DNA from: Prostheceraeus crozeri
Taxonomy: Eukaryota > Platyhelminthes > Polycladida > Euryleptidae
NCBI GenBank assembly: GCA_907163375.1
Contig: CAJQUW010005721.1
Location: 1 to 64,000, forward strand
Reading direction: 5' to 3'
DNA: 64,000 nucleotides
Both the position numbers and the translations under genes were made by a program. Below, piece by piece: positions 1-11,720 of the stretch. The notes beneath the pieces were generated by a model. That model was not told the DNA's origin, made no database searches, and worked only from the letters and a program-made list of their open reading frames with translations. Every line of letters starts with the position of its first letter. The stretch's first letter is position 1.

Positions 1-601
1 GATTGGGAACCGCCATCGAGTCTTCTTGTAGACTAACTTTTATGTGTTAATATATTAAATTAGTAAGGCATTATAGTTTCTATGTATAAATGGGGCTTAC
101 GGTTATGACTTTCAGTCACTCGTATGAACATTGAAAGCTACTGTAAACTAAGCTCAGTCTGAATGAAGATCACCCCCATATCACGAAATGTGCATCAAAT
201 AGTTCCTCTACGCTCCGCATATAGAACACTGTGAGGTGAGGCATGTGCACCTCCCTGGTGTTGTGATTAACGTGCTATTTTAGATATTACTTCGTCCAGA
301 TGCTATATTATAGAAGTCCATGGATGAAGCAATCCTCATGCACGCCAGTTAGTTGTAGAGAATTTGATTCTGTCGAGCGTTCGCTATGATGATAAAGGCA
401 GGCCCCCCCACCCCGGGAACTTGTGATTGACATGTCTATGGATTATCAGGACGTTATTTGAATAAGAAATTGTATGTCTTTCATCATATCAATAAGCAAT
501 CATTAGCTATTTCAGATCTTAAACCATGACGGATAATCTAATCTACTCCCCTTATCGATGTTCATGTCTAATCTATGTTATAGCAGGATGGAGGAAGTAC
601 A
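1..601. other. Non-coding stretch with a diverged dispersed repeat
   Basis: No credible exon is visible. The first ~200 bases resemble 46100-46270: both have an 'attagtaag..cattata' core, a shared 'aatgg' stretch and the same order of short matches further on. This suggests two old copies of one interspersed repeat. No coding capacity or clean ends were seen. Confidence 0.35.
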
Positions 602-651
602 CCCCCCCCCCCCCCCCCCCCCCCCCCCTCCCCCCCCCCCCCCCCCCCCCC

Positions 652-691
<40 letters not shown>
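602..691 (+). repeat. 90-bp poly-C tract
   Basis: The tract is C throughout apart from a T at 629 and an A at 652. An apparent proline-rich reading frame over it is only the homopolymer read as codons. Long C/G runs can form i-motif or G-quadruplex structures and are prone to slippage and sequencing error, so the true length is uncertain. Confidence 0.9.
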
Positions 692-693
<2 letters not shown>

Positions 694-3264
694 TTATAAT
701 TCTGGTATTATGTCATAGATTATTCTCCTTCCCGTGCATTGGAGTAAATATTATTCTCTCACTGCGCTGGGCAATTATCCTGCTTTACACCGTCTATAGA
801 ATATACGTGACTGTTATAATATATTAATAGTAAATGTCCAAATACTCAATCTAGCGGTGAAAGATAGAAGTGCTGGAAAAATCGCTGGGTGGTAACGTTG
901 CCTATGAATACACAATGCAACAAGACAGATGCTGGAATGTTCTTATTAAGATGATTCGAGTGTTCAAATGTAGACGATATGCAATTTTCATGTACGATAT
1001 AATCTGTACTTCTTCTACTTTTTTTATTCAACATTTTGTCTTAATAAAATATTGTAAGTACGCTAATTCTTCGACTTTCTGGTGTCAAGTCTTTATTCTT
1101 TGACTTTTCTTTGACCTCAGTGCTAGAAGCCTAGACATCGGTCAACTTAAATCATCAATTTCAATTAGTATCGGGACCACTGTGAGTGAAGAAATAGAAC
1201 AGTCCGATCAGCTGTCCAACTTGTCGATCGGTTGAAAGAACTTTTGTTGTGACTTGAAATTCAAAGTTGTACTTGTAACACAACAAACACACACATGTGG
1301 AACCATTTTTTCTCAAATTCTTCGAATGTCTTGTCTCAACGCCTCGATGTTCTCCGAGTTTTGTCGTCGATCGCCTGTTACCACCGATGAAAAATTAATT
1401 ATTGATAGTAAATCAATTGTAGTTTCTTTGGATATTTGTATGTCTAAACATTTTGCTATTGGTTTATCATACCTCTAGGAATTGAGCTAACAAAGAAGAA
1501 TTCATGAGACTGCGCTGTCACACCGCAGTAGTATGCAGTGTTTTGAGGCTTGTGAATCTGTGCCGATTTTTTGTCCTGCACAGTTGTGCTAGCTTGAGGG
1601 AAAGCTAGAGCATTTGTTATTTCTGTATCTACTTAAATTGTCTAGTTTCAGCATGTACACCTCCATTTACGACTTTATGCTAGCTCCATGTTTACCACCC
1701 GTGATCTGAACGTTTTCAGAACAGAGCCTGGATGCCACACTTCTTACGTAACAACCCACATATAGGCGATTTGCCATTCATTTTTCCCTTGGATTCGTAA
1801 CTTAATGAACACTTAATGTTCTATGTGCTCTTTTATTTGCATTTTCTAAGAGAGTCTTATTTCAGAAATTTTTTGCATTGCATGCATTCTGAGAGGATTG
1901 TTGCTTACTCCACCTGCGATAGCATTATTTTCTTTTTGTTACGGCAACTGTCTTGCCAAAAAATTATGTCTATCCCGGTCTTTAGTATTGATATCTTAGG
2001 ATTGTGGATTTTTGCAATTGTGTAGGCATACTCGATAATGAACGAGATTTCATTTTTTCATCAAATATACGCTTCCTGTCTTTCTTTTTTTAACAAATGA
2101 ATAATCAGTTTAGTAGACAACACAAGTTCTTGACGTAAGAGCTGTTGATGTCTTGGAGACACCCTCTTGCGGTCATTGTATAACACGTGTTGGATGAATG
2201 ACTCTGAATTCTCTCATCCTTATAAATCACATCACAAAGATATTATTCATATGCTAATTGATGGAACGCATTGCAAGCGTTCCCTATCACGTCTTATGAA
2301 TGAATATACCTCTTAAGATCACAATTCATATCCGTTGATCTTCGCGTGTACATTTTGATCAGTTACTCGAAAATCCGGTAAAATAGAAAATAGATTTTCG
2401 TCTGTACCCTTACTTACTACTTTGCATTCGCATTAATCGCAGTCACTCTTTGCAATTCTGCGCGCTAATACAAATTGCTATTATGAATGAATAACAGCTT
2501 CCATCTTTATGAACAATTTCACTTCACTCATACTGTATCTATTTCTCACTTTTAAATAGAGATCGGATTAAATGAAGAAAAGTAGAAAGATGTATTACTT
2601 TGTGGGAGAGATTATATATGTAATTCTTACAAATGATTAATTGAACTGCACCTAAAACTGACATTAGAAGGAAGGAATCGTCAAAAGGGCATTGCGTGAC
2701 TTCAATTGATGAGGTGAAATTGTAAATTAATTGACTCATAAAGTTTTTTGTCGAAAGAAGGAAAAAGATAATTGTGACCAACGAAAAAAGCAAAGCGATA
2801 GAACATATCCTCCAGGAAAGAAATCACGCAGAAGCATTTCTTCAGATGTGAATATAACCTTCTTCAAGATTGAGCAGAACTTATTCGTCTGAGAATTATG
2901 TGAATTCAACTACATGTATGTATGACTTACAGAATTAGATTCATCTGCGCGCTGCTCTCGTGTTTCCTAGAAAGTCGAAGGGTTGCTACTAGCCTTAATA
3001 TCAAAATAGCCACATCAGCAGAATTATAGACAACTTGCTCCTTTTTCTCGAATGGATTAATTCGTTGTACGCTCTGCTATTGGAATGCAAACAATAAGCT
3101 GTCAGCAGAGGACATCAGAGGTCCATGCGAGAGTGCTGCGTTTGGCTGGTATGGATATCACTTCGCACACACCAAAACAGATCACATCGATGTGTGGCTA
3201 TCGATTCAATGTATGCACTATACAGTGTGAAGGGAATGCCCTGAGCGATTGAGGATGTGAAATC
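692..3264. other. Non-coding, AT-rich, nothing recognised
   Basis: Only short chance reading frames occur here, with no splice-bounded conserved peptide and no repeat that I could pair with another part of the window. Confidence 0.5.
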
Positions 3265-3560
3265 ATCAAATGAACTAACTTTCGTGCTACTACTACTTTT
3301 TTAATAATGATCGGAAGGGCCAACATTATCGAGAAAACTTGTGCGCAATGATCTGAATTCTTCGAATCTGAAGGAATTGTGACAATCGAAGCACTTTGCT
3401 GGAACTCACATTAATCCGCAAGCGACGCACGACTTTTTTCCTATCTCTGTAAGGTATTAGGAATTCATTTTTGCCCACTTACTAAGTTCCTCGATGTGCC
3501 ATCGATTTCGAATTAATCACACTTCAGACTTCTAGCAAACCGAAGCAGATAGACGAAGTT
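3265..3560 (-). mobile_element. Partial copy of the CACAGAATTAGA MITE
   Basis: It matches the internal part of the ~520-bp MITE family seen intact at 26032-26568, 51245-51757 and 62828-63346, in reverse orientation. Shared blocks include 'aataatgatcgga', 'attatcgagaaaact', 'tctgaattcttcgaatctg' and 'cctatctctgtaaggtatta'. Both family termini are missing. It shares a 'gtgaaatcatca' lead-in with the partial copy at 47600-47939, suggesting a subfamily. Confidence 0.75.
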
Positions 3561-3825
3561 TTTAATTCTGTGATTATGCTACATTTAAGCATTTCGCTAA
3601 TTCGCTTCAATGGTCCGCTTTTAATCGATAATTTCATAAAAAACGACGACGTCATCAAGCAAATCAAAATGCCGAGTGTTTTAAGGATGCATACTCAGGA
3701 AAATAATTGATATTGGTGAATGGCAGTGGCCTTTAGGAAATCAATGATATACAAGGCCATCATTCAAAATACACGAAAATCAAATTTAATCTCTGGATCA
3801 ATAGATTAAATTGAAATGACCAAAT

Positions 3826-3872
3826 GAAATATATGTCGTGGTGGTTACATCTGCTGAGATTAGATAGATATG
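3826..3872 (+). repeat. End fragment of the hammerhead-bearing MITE
   Basis: The segment reading 'gtcgtggtggttacatctgctgagatt' in two overlapping parts matches the right inverted terminal repeat of the MITE at 15441-15750. Only the outer end and a degenerate part of the ribozyme-like core (GAAAT instead of GAAAC) remain. Confidence 0.65.
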
Positions 3873-4637
3873 AAATGAATTGCGAATCTAATTAATTATG
3901 AAAAATATTGAACAAACAAATACATCATTACGAAATAATGTACACAAGGTAAAATATACGAAGAATTGACTGCTCTTCCTATTATCAACTAAATTGTCTG
4001 TTAGATGAGCCATCATGCCCTTCAACCTAAACAGAGACCAACTGCACACGGAAATGGATCGTGACAGGTAACACGTTTTGATCGTAAAACTTCGTGTTGT
4101 TTGATCACATTCCTATCATTTTCCTAATTTCAATATTTTCTCCCTATGCCCAAGGTGATTACTTTTTGAAGACGTGATGCCTATGATTCATTCGTATCTC
4201 TGTTCACATTGTGTAATTGCAGGCTGATGTCACACCTTGTGAAATTTCTTCGTGTCCGGGCTGCTGATATGGACAGATTGTGTCAGAGGAATTGTGAGAA
4301 CATTTGTCGCCACATTGAGAAAGTTATATTCGATTTACTTGAATAATTTGCAGAAGAAAAGAAGTCACTGTGAATACAGACCAAGAAATGAGGTCACCGA
4401 GATCAATCCACAAGGGTGTACCGGAGTATTAACCGTCTGCAAAGCGATCCATCACAGCCTGAAGCTAGTCATGGCTTACTGAGTCCTTTTCATCCATTAA
4501 GGAACAGAGCCTACCTCCTAATGTTGGACCACGATCTTCGACTTTGCGCCATCGACTGCCACCTCACTAGAAACTCATCTCTCTACTGTCTTCCTTGATT
4601 TCTTCTTCCCACTCGTGGCTGCCACTCTTTCACTCTT
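3873..4637. other. Non-coding, nothing recognised
   Basis: Short open frames at 4252-4598 overlap each other in two frames and resemble no family I know. No repeat partner was seen. Confidence 0.4.
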
Positions 4638-4721
4638 CTACACCTTTTCCAAATGAATTTCAGATATCTATCTACAATCTCAACTTTGAAGATATCTGAA
4701 GTAGAAATGGAAAAGGTGTAG
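4638..4721. repeat. 84-bp hairpin beside a LINE fragment
   Basis: The left arm 'ctacaccttttcca' is the exact reverse complement of the right arm 'tggaaaaggtgtag'. Pairing continues inward through 'cagatatct'/'agatatctg' with a few mismatches. It is either a small foldback element or the end of the adjacent retroelement fragment. Confidence 0.7.
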
Positions 4722-4729
4722 TCCATCTA

Positions 4730-5300
4730 TTGTCATTTCTTCTTGTGAGATGGCCTTCTTTTCGCTTCTTCGGCAACATCTTTCACTTGTGTTTTTCTTC
4801 TAATTTCTTCATTTCTTATTCTTTCCTTTCTTGTAACTCCCAACATTCTTCTCTGCATCGCTCTTTGTGTCACTTCAAGCGTTCCTTTTTGGCCATCCGT
4901 CAGGGACCATGTGCGAGACCATACGTCATTACCGGCACTATACGAATATCAAACAGCCGCTTGCGGTGCTTCTGTTGGACTTCCTTCGATGTTAAGCAGT
5001 TCTTGAGTTTCCAAAATGCTTTCCATGAGTTTTGTATCCGTCCTTCGATCTCTTTTAGTTGGCGGACTTGGAATGAATCATTGATTGCAATAATGGCATG
5101 GAAGCTACCGTACAGGTAATAAGCAACTGTTCACGAATTTCATTAACTATCAAATCGAAGACCATGCATCTCAATGATGAGACCTGCCCTTCAACTACTT
5201 CTTCGAATCGCATCACATTCACAGCTCTCACATTGTATTCCGACAAGAGGGATATTGATCTTCTCTGTAGGAATTGACGCGTGTGATGCGCACATTCTGT
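4730..5300 (-). mobile_element. Degenerate LINE fragment (C-terminal reverse transcriptase region)
   Basis: Read on the minus strand, this stretch gives a thumb/C-terminal pattern typical of RTE/CR1-type non-LTR reverse transcriptases. An 'EIEGRIQNSWKAFWKLKNCL' segment is followed by 'RLFDIRIVPVMTYG', then a basic 'RMAKKERLEVTQRAMQRRML' segment. Stops interrupt it at several places, including just after the YG motif, and the upstream palm is shredded. It is a dead 5'-truncated copy. The 129-aa plus-strand frame over it is its antisense shadow. Confidence 0.7.
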
Positions 5301-6198
5301 ACAGGGCTTGGAAAAAATAACTGATAAAACATTAATTGCAATTAATTGATGTTTAATTGATTGATTGATGGCCAATTATTACAATTCAATTGTTGGCATA
5401 GACTGTGCTTTCCTTAGTTATTGAAGTCGATAAAGCGCTAGGTATTGCATTCAGTAATGTACGACAAAGTTTACTTCCTCTGAATCAGAAGATGCAACTA
5501 TTTTTAAAGGCTCGTATGTCTCATTTGAATGCTCAATCACTGAAACGTGCTTCGAAAAATGTAAATCAAAGTGCTTCGATTAGAAAAGAATTTTGTGGAA
5601 GCATTGTGAGATCATTAGTGCATTAGTGAATAGGCTAAAATCTAATTGCTAATAGGTTGATAGGTTATGTCTACAAGAGGACACAGTCATCGAAGTTTTA
5701 AAAATTTTAATAAATTGTTTGAACCAAATTTTGTTGATTTTTCCAAGCCCTGATGCTGTAATAGCAAGTCGATGTCAATCTTCAGCTCATCAGTTCATAT
5801 GGAGCTCATACTAAAACCTGGGAAAGTGTTTCACAAGATATTCATACTTCAAACTATTGACTGTGAAAGTGCATCACCCTGTAGCGGATGCTCCAGTCAT
5901 ACGCTCTACTGATGAGATAAGTAACAGCTTGGCTGCTGTTTATCCTATGATTTTAACATGAAATCCATTCAGAGAGGATCAGTCGATTAATCAGCGCAAA
6001 AGTCATTCATGCCGGACAATCTCATCACTAAAACGATCAACTGATTGAGGACAAAGTTTCTCAGGAAAGTTCAAACTGAGTTTTCTCAGCTGCCAGCACC
6101 TTTCTGGCTGTCTTCTTTCTATCTGAACATTATCCACGGCGGGTCCGATTCCGTTCTATTCGGTTGCGGCTTAAGACCACTTAGTTGCATTAAGTAGT
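5301..6198. other. Non-coding, nothing recognised
   Basis: A 73-codon frame at 5405-5626 has no recognisable motif and no splice-site context. No repeat partner was found. Confidence 0.4.
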
Positions 6199-6380
6199 GT
6201 CTCCGTGGTACAATGGTTAAGTGCTTGGACTTGCGATCATGTGGTCCAGAGGTCGAGCCCCGAAAGAGTCATTGGAAGTCGTCAGGACTGAAAGATCACA
6301 ATGCTTCAGATTAAAATCTGACTATGTAAGCACCGTCCAAGTCCCCAGTATGGGGAGTAGTGACGTTAAACCATCATTTT
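6199..6380 (+). mobile_element. tRNA-derived SINE, family 1
   Basis: It starts with GTCTCCGTGG and carries a Pol III A box around 'tggtacaatggtta' and a B box at 'aggtcgagcccc'. The body ('gactgaaagatcac', 'caccgtccaagtcc') ends in 'gacgttaaaccatcat'. Other copies lie at 18370-18560, 38521-38919, 42521-42709, 51145-51244 with 51766-51930, and 62430-62604. This copy has a small deletion between head and body compared with 42521-42709. Confidence 0.85.
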
Positions 6381-6449
6381 TCGTCCAACCCTCAACAGAA
6401 GAGGAAAAGACGACGCTAAAAGGAGAAAGCAAAGTAGAGGAAGTAAGCA

Positions 6450-6625
6450 GCCTCAATTGAAAAATGGGAACAGACCTGAATAGCTGCCATTTCAGCCAAT
6501 ATCAGGAATCATCAGCAGGCCTAGTTCACATCTCTCAACATCGACACGACTCCCTACTTAAAGTTGCAGCTATGCCCGGGTACATTTCAGACTTGCAATT
6601 AGCAAGCTAGTGAAATTTCGTGAAA
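6450..6625 (-). repeat. Dispersed repeat, partner of 62030-62220
   Basis: Its reverse complement aligns with 62030-62220 over 'gatgtgaactaggcctg', 'ctgatgatt' and 'gaaatggcagctattcaggt'. The copies are in opposite orientation. The element type is unknown; it may be the body of an old SINE or a Penelope end. Confidence 0.7.
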
Positions 6626-8067
6626 AATTGCATTCATTAAATATCCCTTTTAATACACTGCTGGGAAAGCGCCTTAGTTGGTGCGCCTGCAATAATAAAT
6701 AAATGCTGCTTCCAAACAAAATGTAAATAGAATAATTTGGTAATACAATAGAAAAAACAGAAATGTAGAAAAAATAGAAATAGAAATTTTTTATTGAATG
6801 ATTATTCTAATTATTAATATTGTGTTTGCAAAAAGCAGTATTTATTATTTATTACAGACGCACTAACCAATGCGATGTATGCGATTTTTTAAGTGTTTAA
6901 AGTGATATTTAATGAATGCTTAGATTATTTCTAAATTTTAAAATGAGTAGAAAATCGATTGAAATATATGTCAAATTCTTGAACATTCAGTTAAAGATCT
7001 ATGAGGCAGCCAATAGTCGCTACGACAGAAGATGTGTCATACTGGTTAGACGTCGCAGCCGACTTGACGGCAACCGGTAACATACGGGACTATTAGAGGT
7101 TAATAAAGCAAAATGTGCTATCGCATTAGTTGCTAACTTAGAACACTAAATACCTACGGAATTGTATAATATATAGGATACATGTATAATACCTACACTC
7201 AAATGAGAAAACTATTTTGACTTACGCAACTGCTAGTACATCTGAATGATTGTGTAAAAATATCTCAGTGGTTCCGGCTTTTAAATAAACTCTCAAAAAT
7301 TCTCGGATCGTAGCAACATAGTTCAGCAAAAACATCAGCAAATAATTGATAAAAAATTTCTGATTAAATTCGTAAAAACTTTGATGGATAACAAAACACG
7401 GCTCATGTATAATTACCAATCAGATGAAAGCTAAATAATCTTGAATCATACAGATTAAGTTTATTGAGTTTGACGTTGATAGAAGAGAGCTCTTCCCTTT
7501 TCTCACTGGCTCTTCGTCGCGTAGTATTTGATTTCGACACTAAGGTCAAATCGGCATTCTTCTCAGAGAGGCACTCTTTTCAAAATTAAGTGCTTTGTGT
7601 TACATGATGACCTTTTCAATATTTTAACATGTAAAATATTTCATCAAAATTCAAGGGTTTTCAAGGGGAGCCCTGATTATGCTGATACACTTTCCTGCTT
7701 CATTAATTGTCTATTGAATTGGTGGATATGAAATTGATGGATTAGGATCTAAGACTGCTCGATGTTTCCCTCCGGCTATTAGTAAAAGTCGGACATCAAG
7801 ACTGTGATGGCAACAGTCTGACCTTTGACAGCGGGTCTAGTTCAGAACTTTGTTGTCGCTATCTTGAGGTAACTTCTGATGCAAATGCCGCATAACCTAA
7901 AGTGTTTATACACAATGAGATCAACAACAAGACCGTGAGAAGTGTCACTTGTGTGAATATTAATGAAAATGGACCGTTGACAACGTCTGTAGACCGCACG
8001 AGAGAAAATGACAAGTTGATGTTGCAACCTAAGATTTATGAATTTTGTTCCCATTTTTTACATCTTC
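6626..8067. other. Non-coding, AT-rich, nothing recognised
   Basis: Several chance frames (7222-7419, 7528-7731) show no motif. The sequence just before 8068 may hold more of the Penelope copy that follows, but I could not read any. Confidence 0.4.
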
Positions 8068-8290
8068 TTAACCCATTGAAAATGATCCTGAGCAGCATGA
8101 TATCTCAGCATGTCCCCAAAATTTCTGCAGGAGATATCCTAGGATATCCGTTGGATAGGGCAGGTAGCATTCTAATTCATTGGCTAGACCTGTATATGTA
8201 CTTTTCTTAAAGATCGATGTGGATAGGACATTACTTCTGTCAATTTCAACATCCAAAAATGAAATTATGTCCAATGAAAACGTACCCTTG
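8068..8290 (-). mobile_element. Inverted piece of a Penelope-like element (reverse transcriptase)
   Basis: On the minus strand this piece encodes 'FLDVEIDR' and then 'TSIFKKSTYTGL'. This matches the conserved Penelope reverse-transcriptase pattern of FLDV, about a dozen residues, then T-S-x-x-R/K-K-x-T-x-T-G-L. In intact Penelopes this block lies immediately upstream of the 'RA..ICSSW' block. Here that next block is on the opposite strand, starting at 8290, so this segment is inverted relative to the rest of the element. Confidence 0.7.
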
Positions 8291-8944
8291 TGATAGGAAT
8301 GTTGCATAGAGCGCATAATGTATGCTCAAGCTGGAAACGTTTTGACATAGAAATCAAAAATATTACAAAAATTCTAGTAAGCAACTCATATCCCATGGAC
8401 TTCATCAACTCGTTAATAAAGCAGTTCCTGGAAATGAAATATAATATGGATAACAAAGCAACGAAGAACGATGAAGGGGAGGATATCAAGTTTTTGATAC
8501 TTCCGTTTGTAGGTAAAATATCCATAAAATTCCGACGCAAGCTTGTTGAAGTATTTAGGAAATTGGAACATGGTGTTAAAATAATATTCATCACTTGTAA
8601 AACAGGACAGTACTTTAGTCTAAAGGATAAAACAAATAAGCTGATGCGATCATGCGTTGTGTATAATTTTGAATGTCGGGTTGATCCTAATACCCAATAT
8701 TTGGGACAAACGAAACGCAGATTGCATCAAAGAATAAAAGAACACATAAGAGGTAACTCAGCCGCAAGTATCCATCTGTCCAAAATGTAGTAATGACATC
8801 AATTGTTTTTCTGTTAAATACACAGGACGCAGTGAATTTGAAACTCGTATAGTTGAAGCGTTGTCAATGAATGATAAAACTTCTAGATTAAATCAAACTC
8901 TAGGTCTTAATAGTAAAGCTCTTTTCTTAAAAGTATTCGAATAA
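8290..8944 (+). pseudogene. Penelope-like element: RT thumb and GIY-YIG endonuclease
   Basis: The frame begins with 'HRAHNVCSSWKRFDIEI' and 'LVSNSYPMDFI', typical of the Penelope RT thumb. A linker follows, then the GIY-YIG endonuclease region with 'YLGQTKRRLHQRIKEH', in which the conserved Arg and the EH are visible. The frame closes at 8790. A frameshift near 8780 restores the C-terminal part ('EFETRIVEAL', 'LNQTLGL', 'LKVFE') up to about 8935. The copy lacks most of the reverse transcriptase and cannot be active. Confidence 0.8.
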
Positions 8945-9367
8945 TTGTTATTTGGATAATAATAAAGAAAATTTGGATAATATTTAAGTGCAATTTACTC
9001 TTCCAGCCAAATTGAATTCCAACAATGCGACAGAAATACCCAGAACTCATGTAACCACATAAGCAATGGAGAATAGAGCAGCATCTGTGCAGTAAATAGT
9101 ACTTTAGATCACAGGGAAACATATTCGACGGTTGTTTCTCGCTCACCCTGTATATGCTCCGGTCTCACTATGAGACTCGATTTTTCAAACTAGCACTTCA
9201 TATCTATGCAAGATAATTTAATTCATCATAGAAATTTCATCATGACATTAATTGATATTTGAAGCGATGATGCCGCTTTGTATATCTACAACAACTCCCG
9301 GCAAATGATAGATATCTCTAGGAAAACACCGATGCTGCATTTTCCAGGTAGTAAATAATCTAGGGTC

Positions 9368-9739
9368 TTCCGGGTTTTTTGTTTTTAAATCCCGAAAGCA
9401 TAAGGCTCGAGGGATTTAAGAGAAAATAAAGTATACCAGATTATCACATAGTCGCATAATCGTATTTCAGAATCCCTTCTATATCTGATAAAATTTGTTC
9501 CCAGAGAAAATCTTGGTAGAGAGGGATTTTATCGCAGTTATCTATGGTCCTAATAATCTGGTATACTTTGTAATCGATAGAGGATAGCTATACGATTCTC
9601 TGACATAGCTCGTGAAATTATTTGATATATCCCTCTCTATATCCCGGAGAATCGCATAGCCATCCTCTATCCATTACATAAATCTGGGAAATCGCAAGAA
9701 ATACCGCAGATATCAAAAAATATGAAGTACAACCCGGAA
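9368..9739. repeat. Foldback element, ~370 bp
   Basis: Short terminal inverted repeats ('ttccgggtt' at the left, 'aacccggaa' at the right) enclose two strong internal hairpins. One pairs 'aaagtataccagatta' (~9430) with 'taatctggtatacttt' (~9555). The other pairs 'gaggatagctatacgattctc' read in part with 'gagaatcgcatagccatcctc' (~9585/9650). It has no coding capacity and is probably a MITE or other foldback transposon. Confidence 0.65.
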
Positions 9740-11635
9740 AGTGACATTAGGAAAGTGGTTCATGGAGAATAGCAATAGTCTCAAATGACAAGCATGTATT
9801 AAATCAGGTGGAGTGTTTTATTCTCATACTGTAACTACTGTAAGAAAACACAGCACTCAGACATTCGATCTTCGTGCTTTATCCTCTTAAAGTGTTTGAA
9901 ATAAGTGCTCTCCAGTACATCATTGCAAACTGAAAAATGTAAATCCGTCAGTAATCTTACATTATAATGGCAGAGAATGATAATGAAGTACATGTTATCT
10001 CCCATGTGCCTTGCTTGGTTCGTGGCTCCTCACCGCTTTCTGCTGCTTAAGGATTTTGAAAAGCACCTCATGGTCTATTGTCAACGTCAGAAAAACGTCT
10101 ACTTTTGACCTGATTCTGACATCGGTCATAAAAAGAATCCGGAAGAGAATCTTATTAGCAAATTCTCATTCGTTAATGAATCCTGTTATCCTGATTTGCA
10201 CTTTCGTAAGGTCATTAGGAAGATCCAACTCACTTTTTTGTACTGAGTATTTATCGTCTCTCCTTTCTCTTTTCCGTCATGATCTTTACTCTTGGCGATA
10301 TGTTCCTGAAAACGACAGAGATAATGGCTGCATTTTCACAAGAAAAGGAATCATTTCATCGTCAGCTCATGTACTCATTACCTTCATGAGCGTTAGCTGC
10401 ACGGCAAATGGAAATCATCGTCAAAAAACTTAAGGAAATGAATTTTGACTTTTCTATAAGCAATCAGGCTACAGTGTATGAATCTCCTGTATCATCTCAT
10501 AGGGCTATCAGCAGCGAATCTCATTCTCCAACTCATGCATATGATACACTGACTTTTTGTAATGCGGAGACACCTGAGAATTGCCTATTGAAGTCATTAG
10601 AATACATTTTAGGACTGGAACCAGCCGCTGTCGGGTCCTGAGATCTTCCTATGGTGTACATGTCCTAAAGGTATTATTCAATAGCCACATTCATTCTCCA
10701 GCAAAGTCTATTGACTTGAACAAGCTAGAAGGTATTCAAGAGCAATCTGCGAAGCACCTTCGTTTGTAAGCAATGTCCGTTTATGTTCAGATAAATATGG
10801 GTACAATTTGTTTACGTACAAAATTCACTCACACTGCGCTGATACGCGACAAAAAACCACGGATGCTATATTTTCCCAAAAGCGTATGTGGTGAAATACA
10901 TTGTCCATATTCAATAGCTTATGCAGCGGACAGGCGAAATCATTGAATAATGACAATCTACTTCACCACGTACAATGTTCCACCGAGCTGCGCGATAGGC
11001 AGACATCTACGACTGTTTACTGCAAAGAATGAAGAGGAGATTGTAATAGTGCAATCATGATTTCATAACAAAAGCCAGTGGTTTAGGGAACAACTTCTAT
11101 AAGAGGATCCTTTCGTGAATAAAACCACTTCCTTTAAAAGCTGTCTGTTGTGTCGAGTAACCTGATTTTTTAATTGTTTTTTCAACTTTTCTGCAGAAAT
11201 CTGCAATCGATCAGCTTCGACTGACCGCCGGCATCAATGGCGGGAAAGATCATAAAGACAGAGTTGATCGCAAAATCACAGAAATAAGCAGGGGAGCTTG
11301 GAATCAGAGTTCGACCCAATATCAGCTCCAAACTGCACGTACTTTGATGTAATTATGCTCTAAGCTTATGTTTCAAGCTAAACATCTATTGGCTTCAATA
11401 TTCATAAATTCAAATGTGTGTTTATTCTATCATTTAGCCGGATCATCCTACCTAGGTCCAGAGTCAGAAGACATTGGAGATCATAGCTTGATGTCTATGA
11501 ATTATTGAGGTAATTTATGTCTCTAACTATCTATGGATGCATGATCCTCTTAAGCGAATATCATCCACCTGTCAATGAAGTGAATCACCAACCTATAAAC
11601 AAAACATTTCTGTCAAAATTCCACCATAACGGAGT
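9740..11635. other. Non-coding; unassigned open frames
   Basis: A 140-codon frame at 10011-10433 and a 77-codon frame at 10408-10641 overlap out of phase. The second is Ser/His-rich ('SSHRAISSESHSPTHAYDT'). I recognise neither. They could be remnants of a retroelement ORF1 or chance. No splice support was found. Confidence 0.3.
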
Positions 11636-11639
11636 GTTT

Positions 11640-11720
11640 GGCTGAATTGGCCGAGTGCTGCCTGGTCGTTCACTAATGCAGCTGACAGCAACTGGGTTCC
11701 AACTCTTTGAATTGCCACTG
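11640..11720 (+). mobile_element. tRNA-like SINE head (weak)
   Basis: A Pol III A-box-like 'ttggccgagtgctg' is followed about 40 bases later by a B-box-like 'gggttccaactc'. No cloverleaf with a paired acceptor stem could be drawn, so this is more likely a tRNA-derived repeat than a tRNA gene. Confidence 0.35.

Noticed and set aside
558..827. 89-codon proline-rich reading frame
   Set aside because: It is the poly-C tract read as CCC codons; no splice sites or conserved flanks.
8960..9155. Mariner-type transposon ending at 'ctcaccctgtat'
   Set aside because: Only a short terminal-repeat-like string is present; no opposite end or transposase.
10011..10641. Two overlapping frames as a small gene or retroelement ORF1
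   Set aside because: No recognisable motif, different frames, no splice support.
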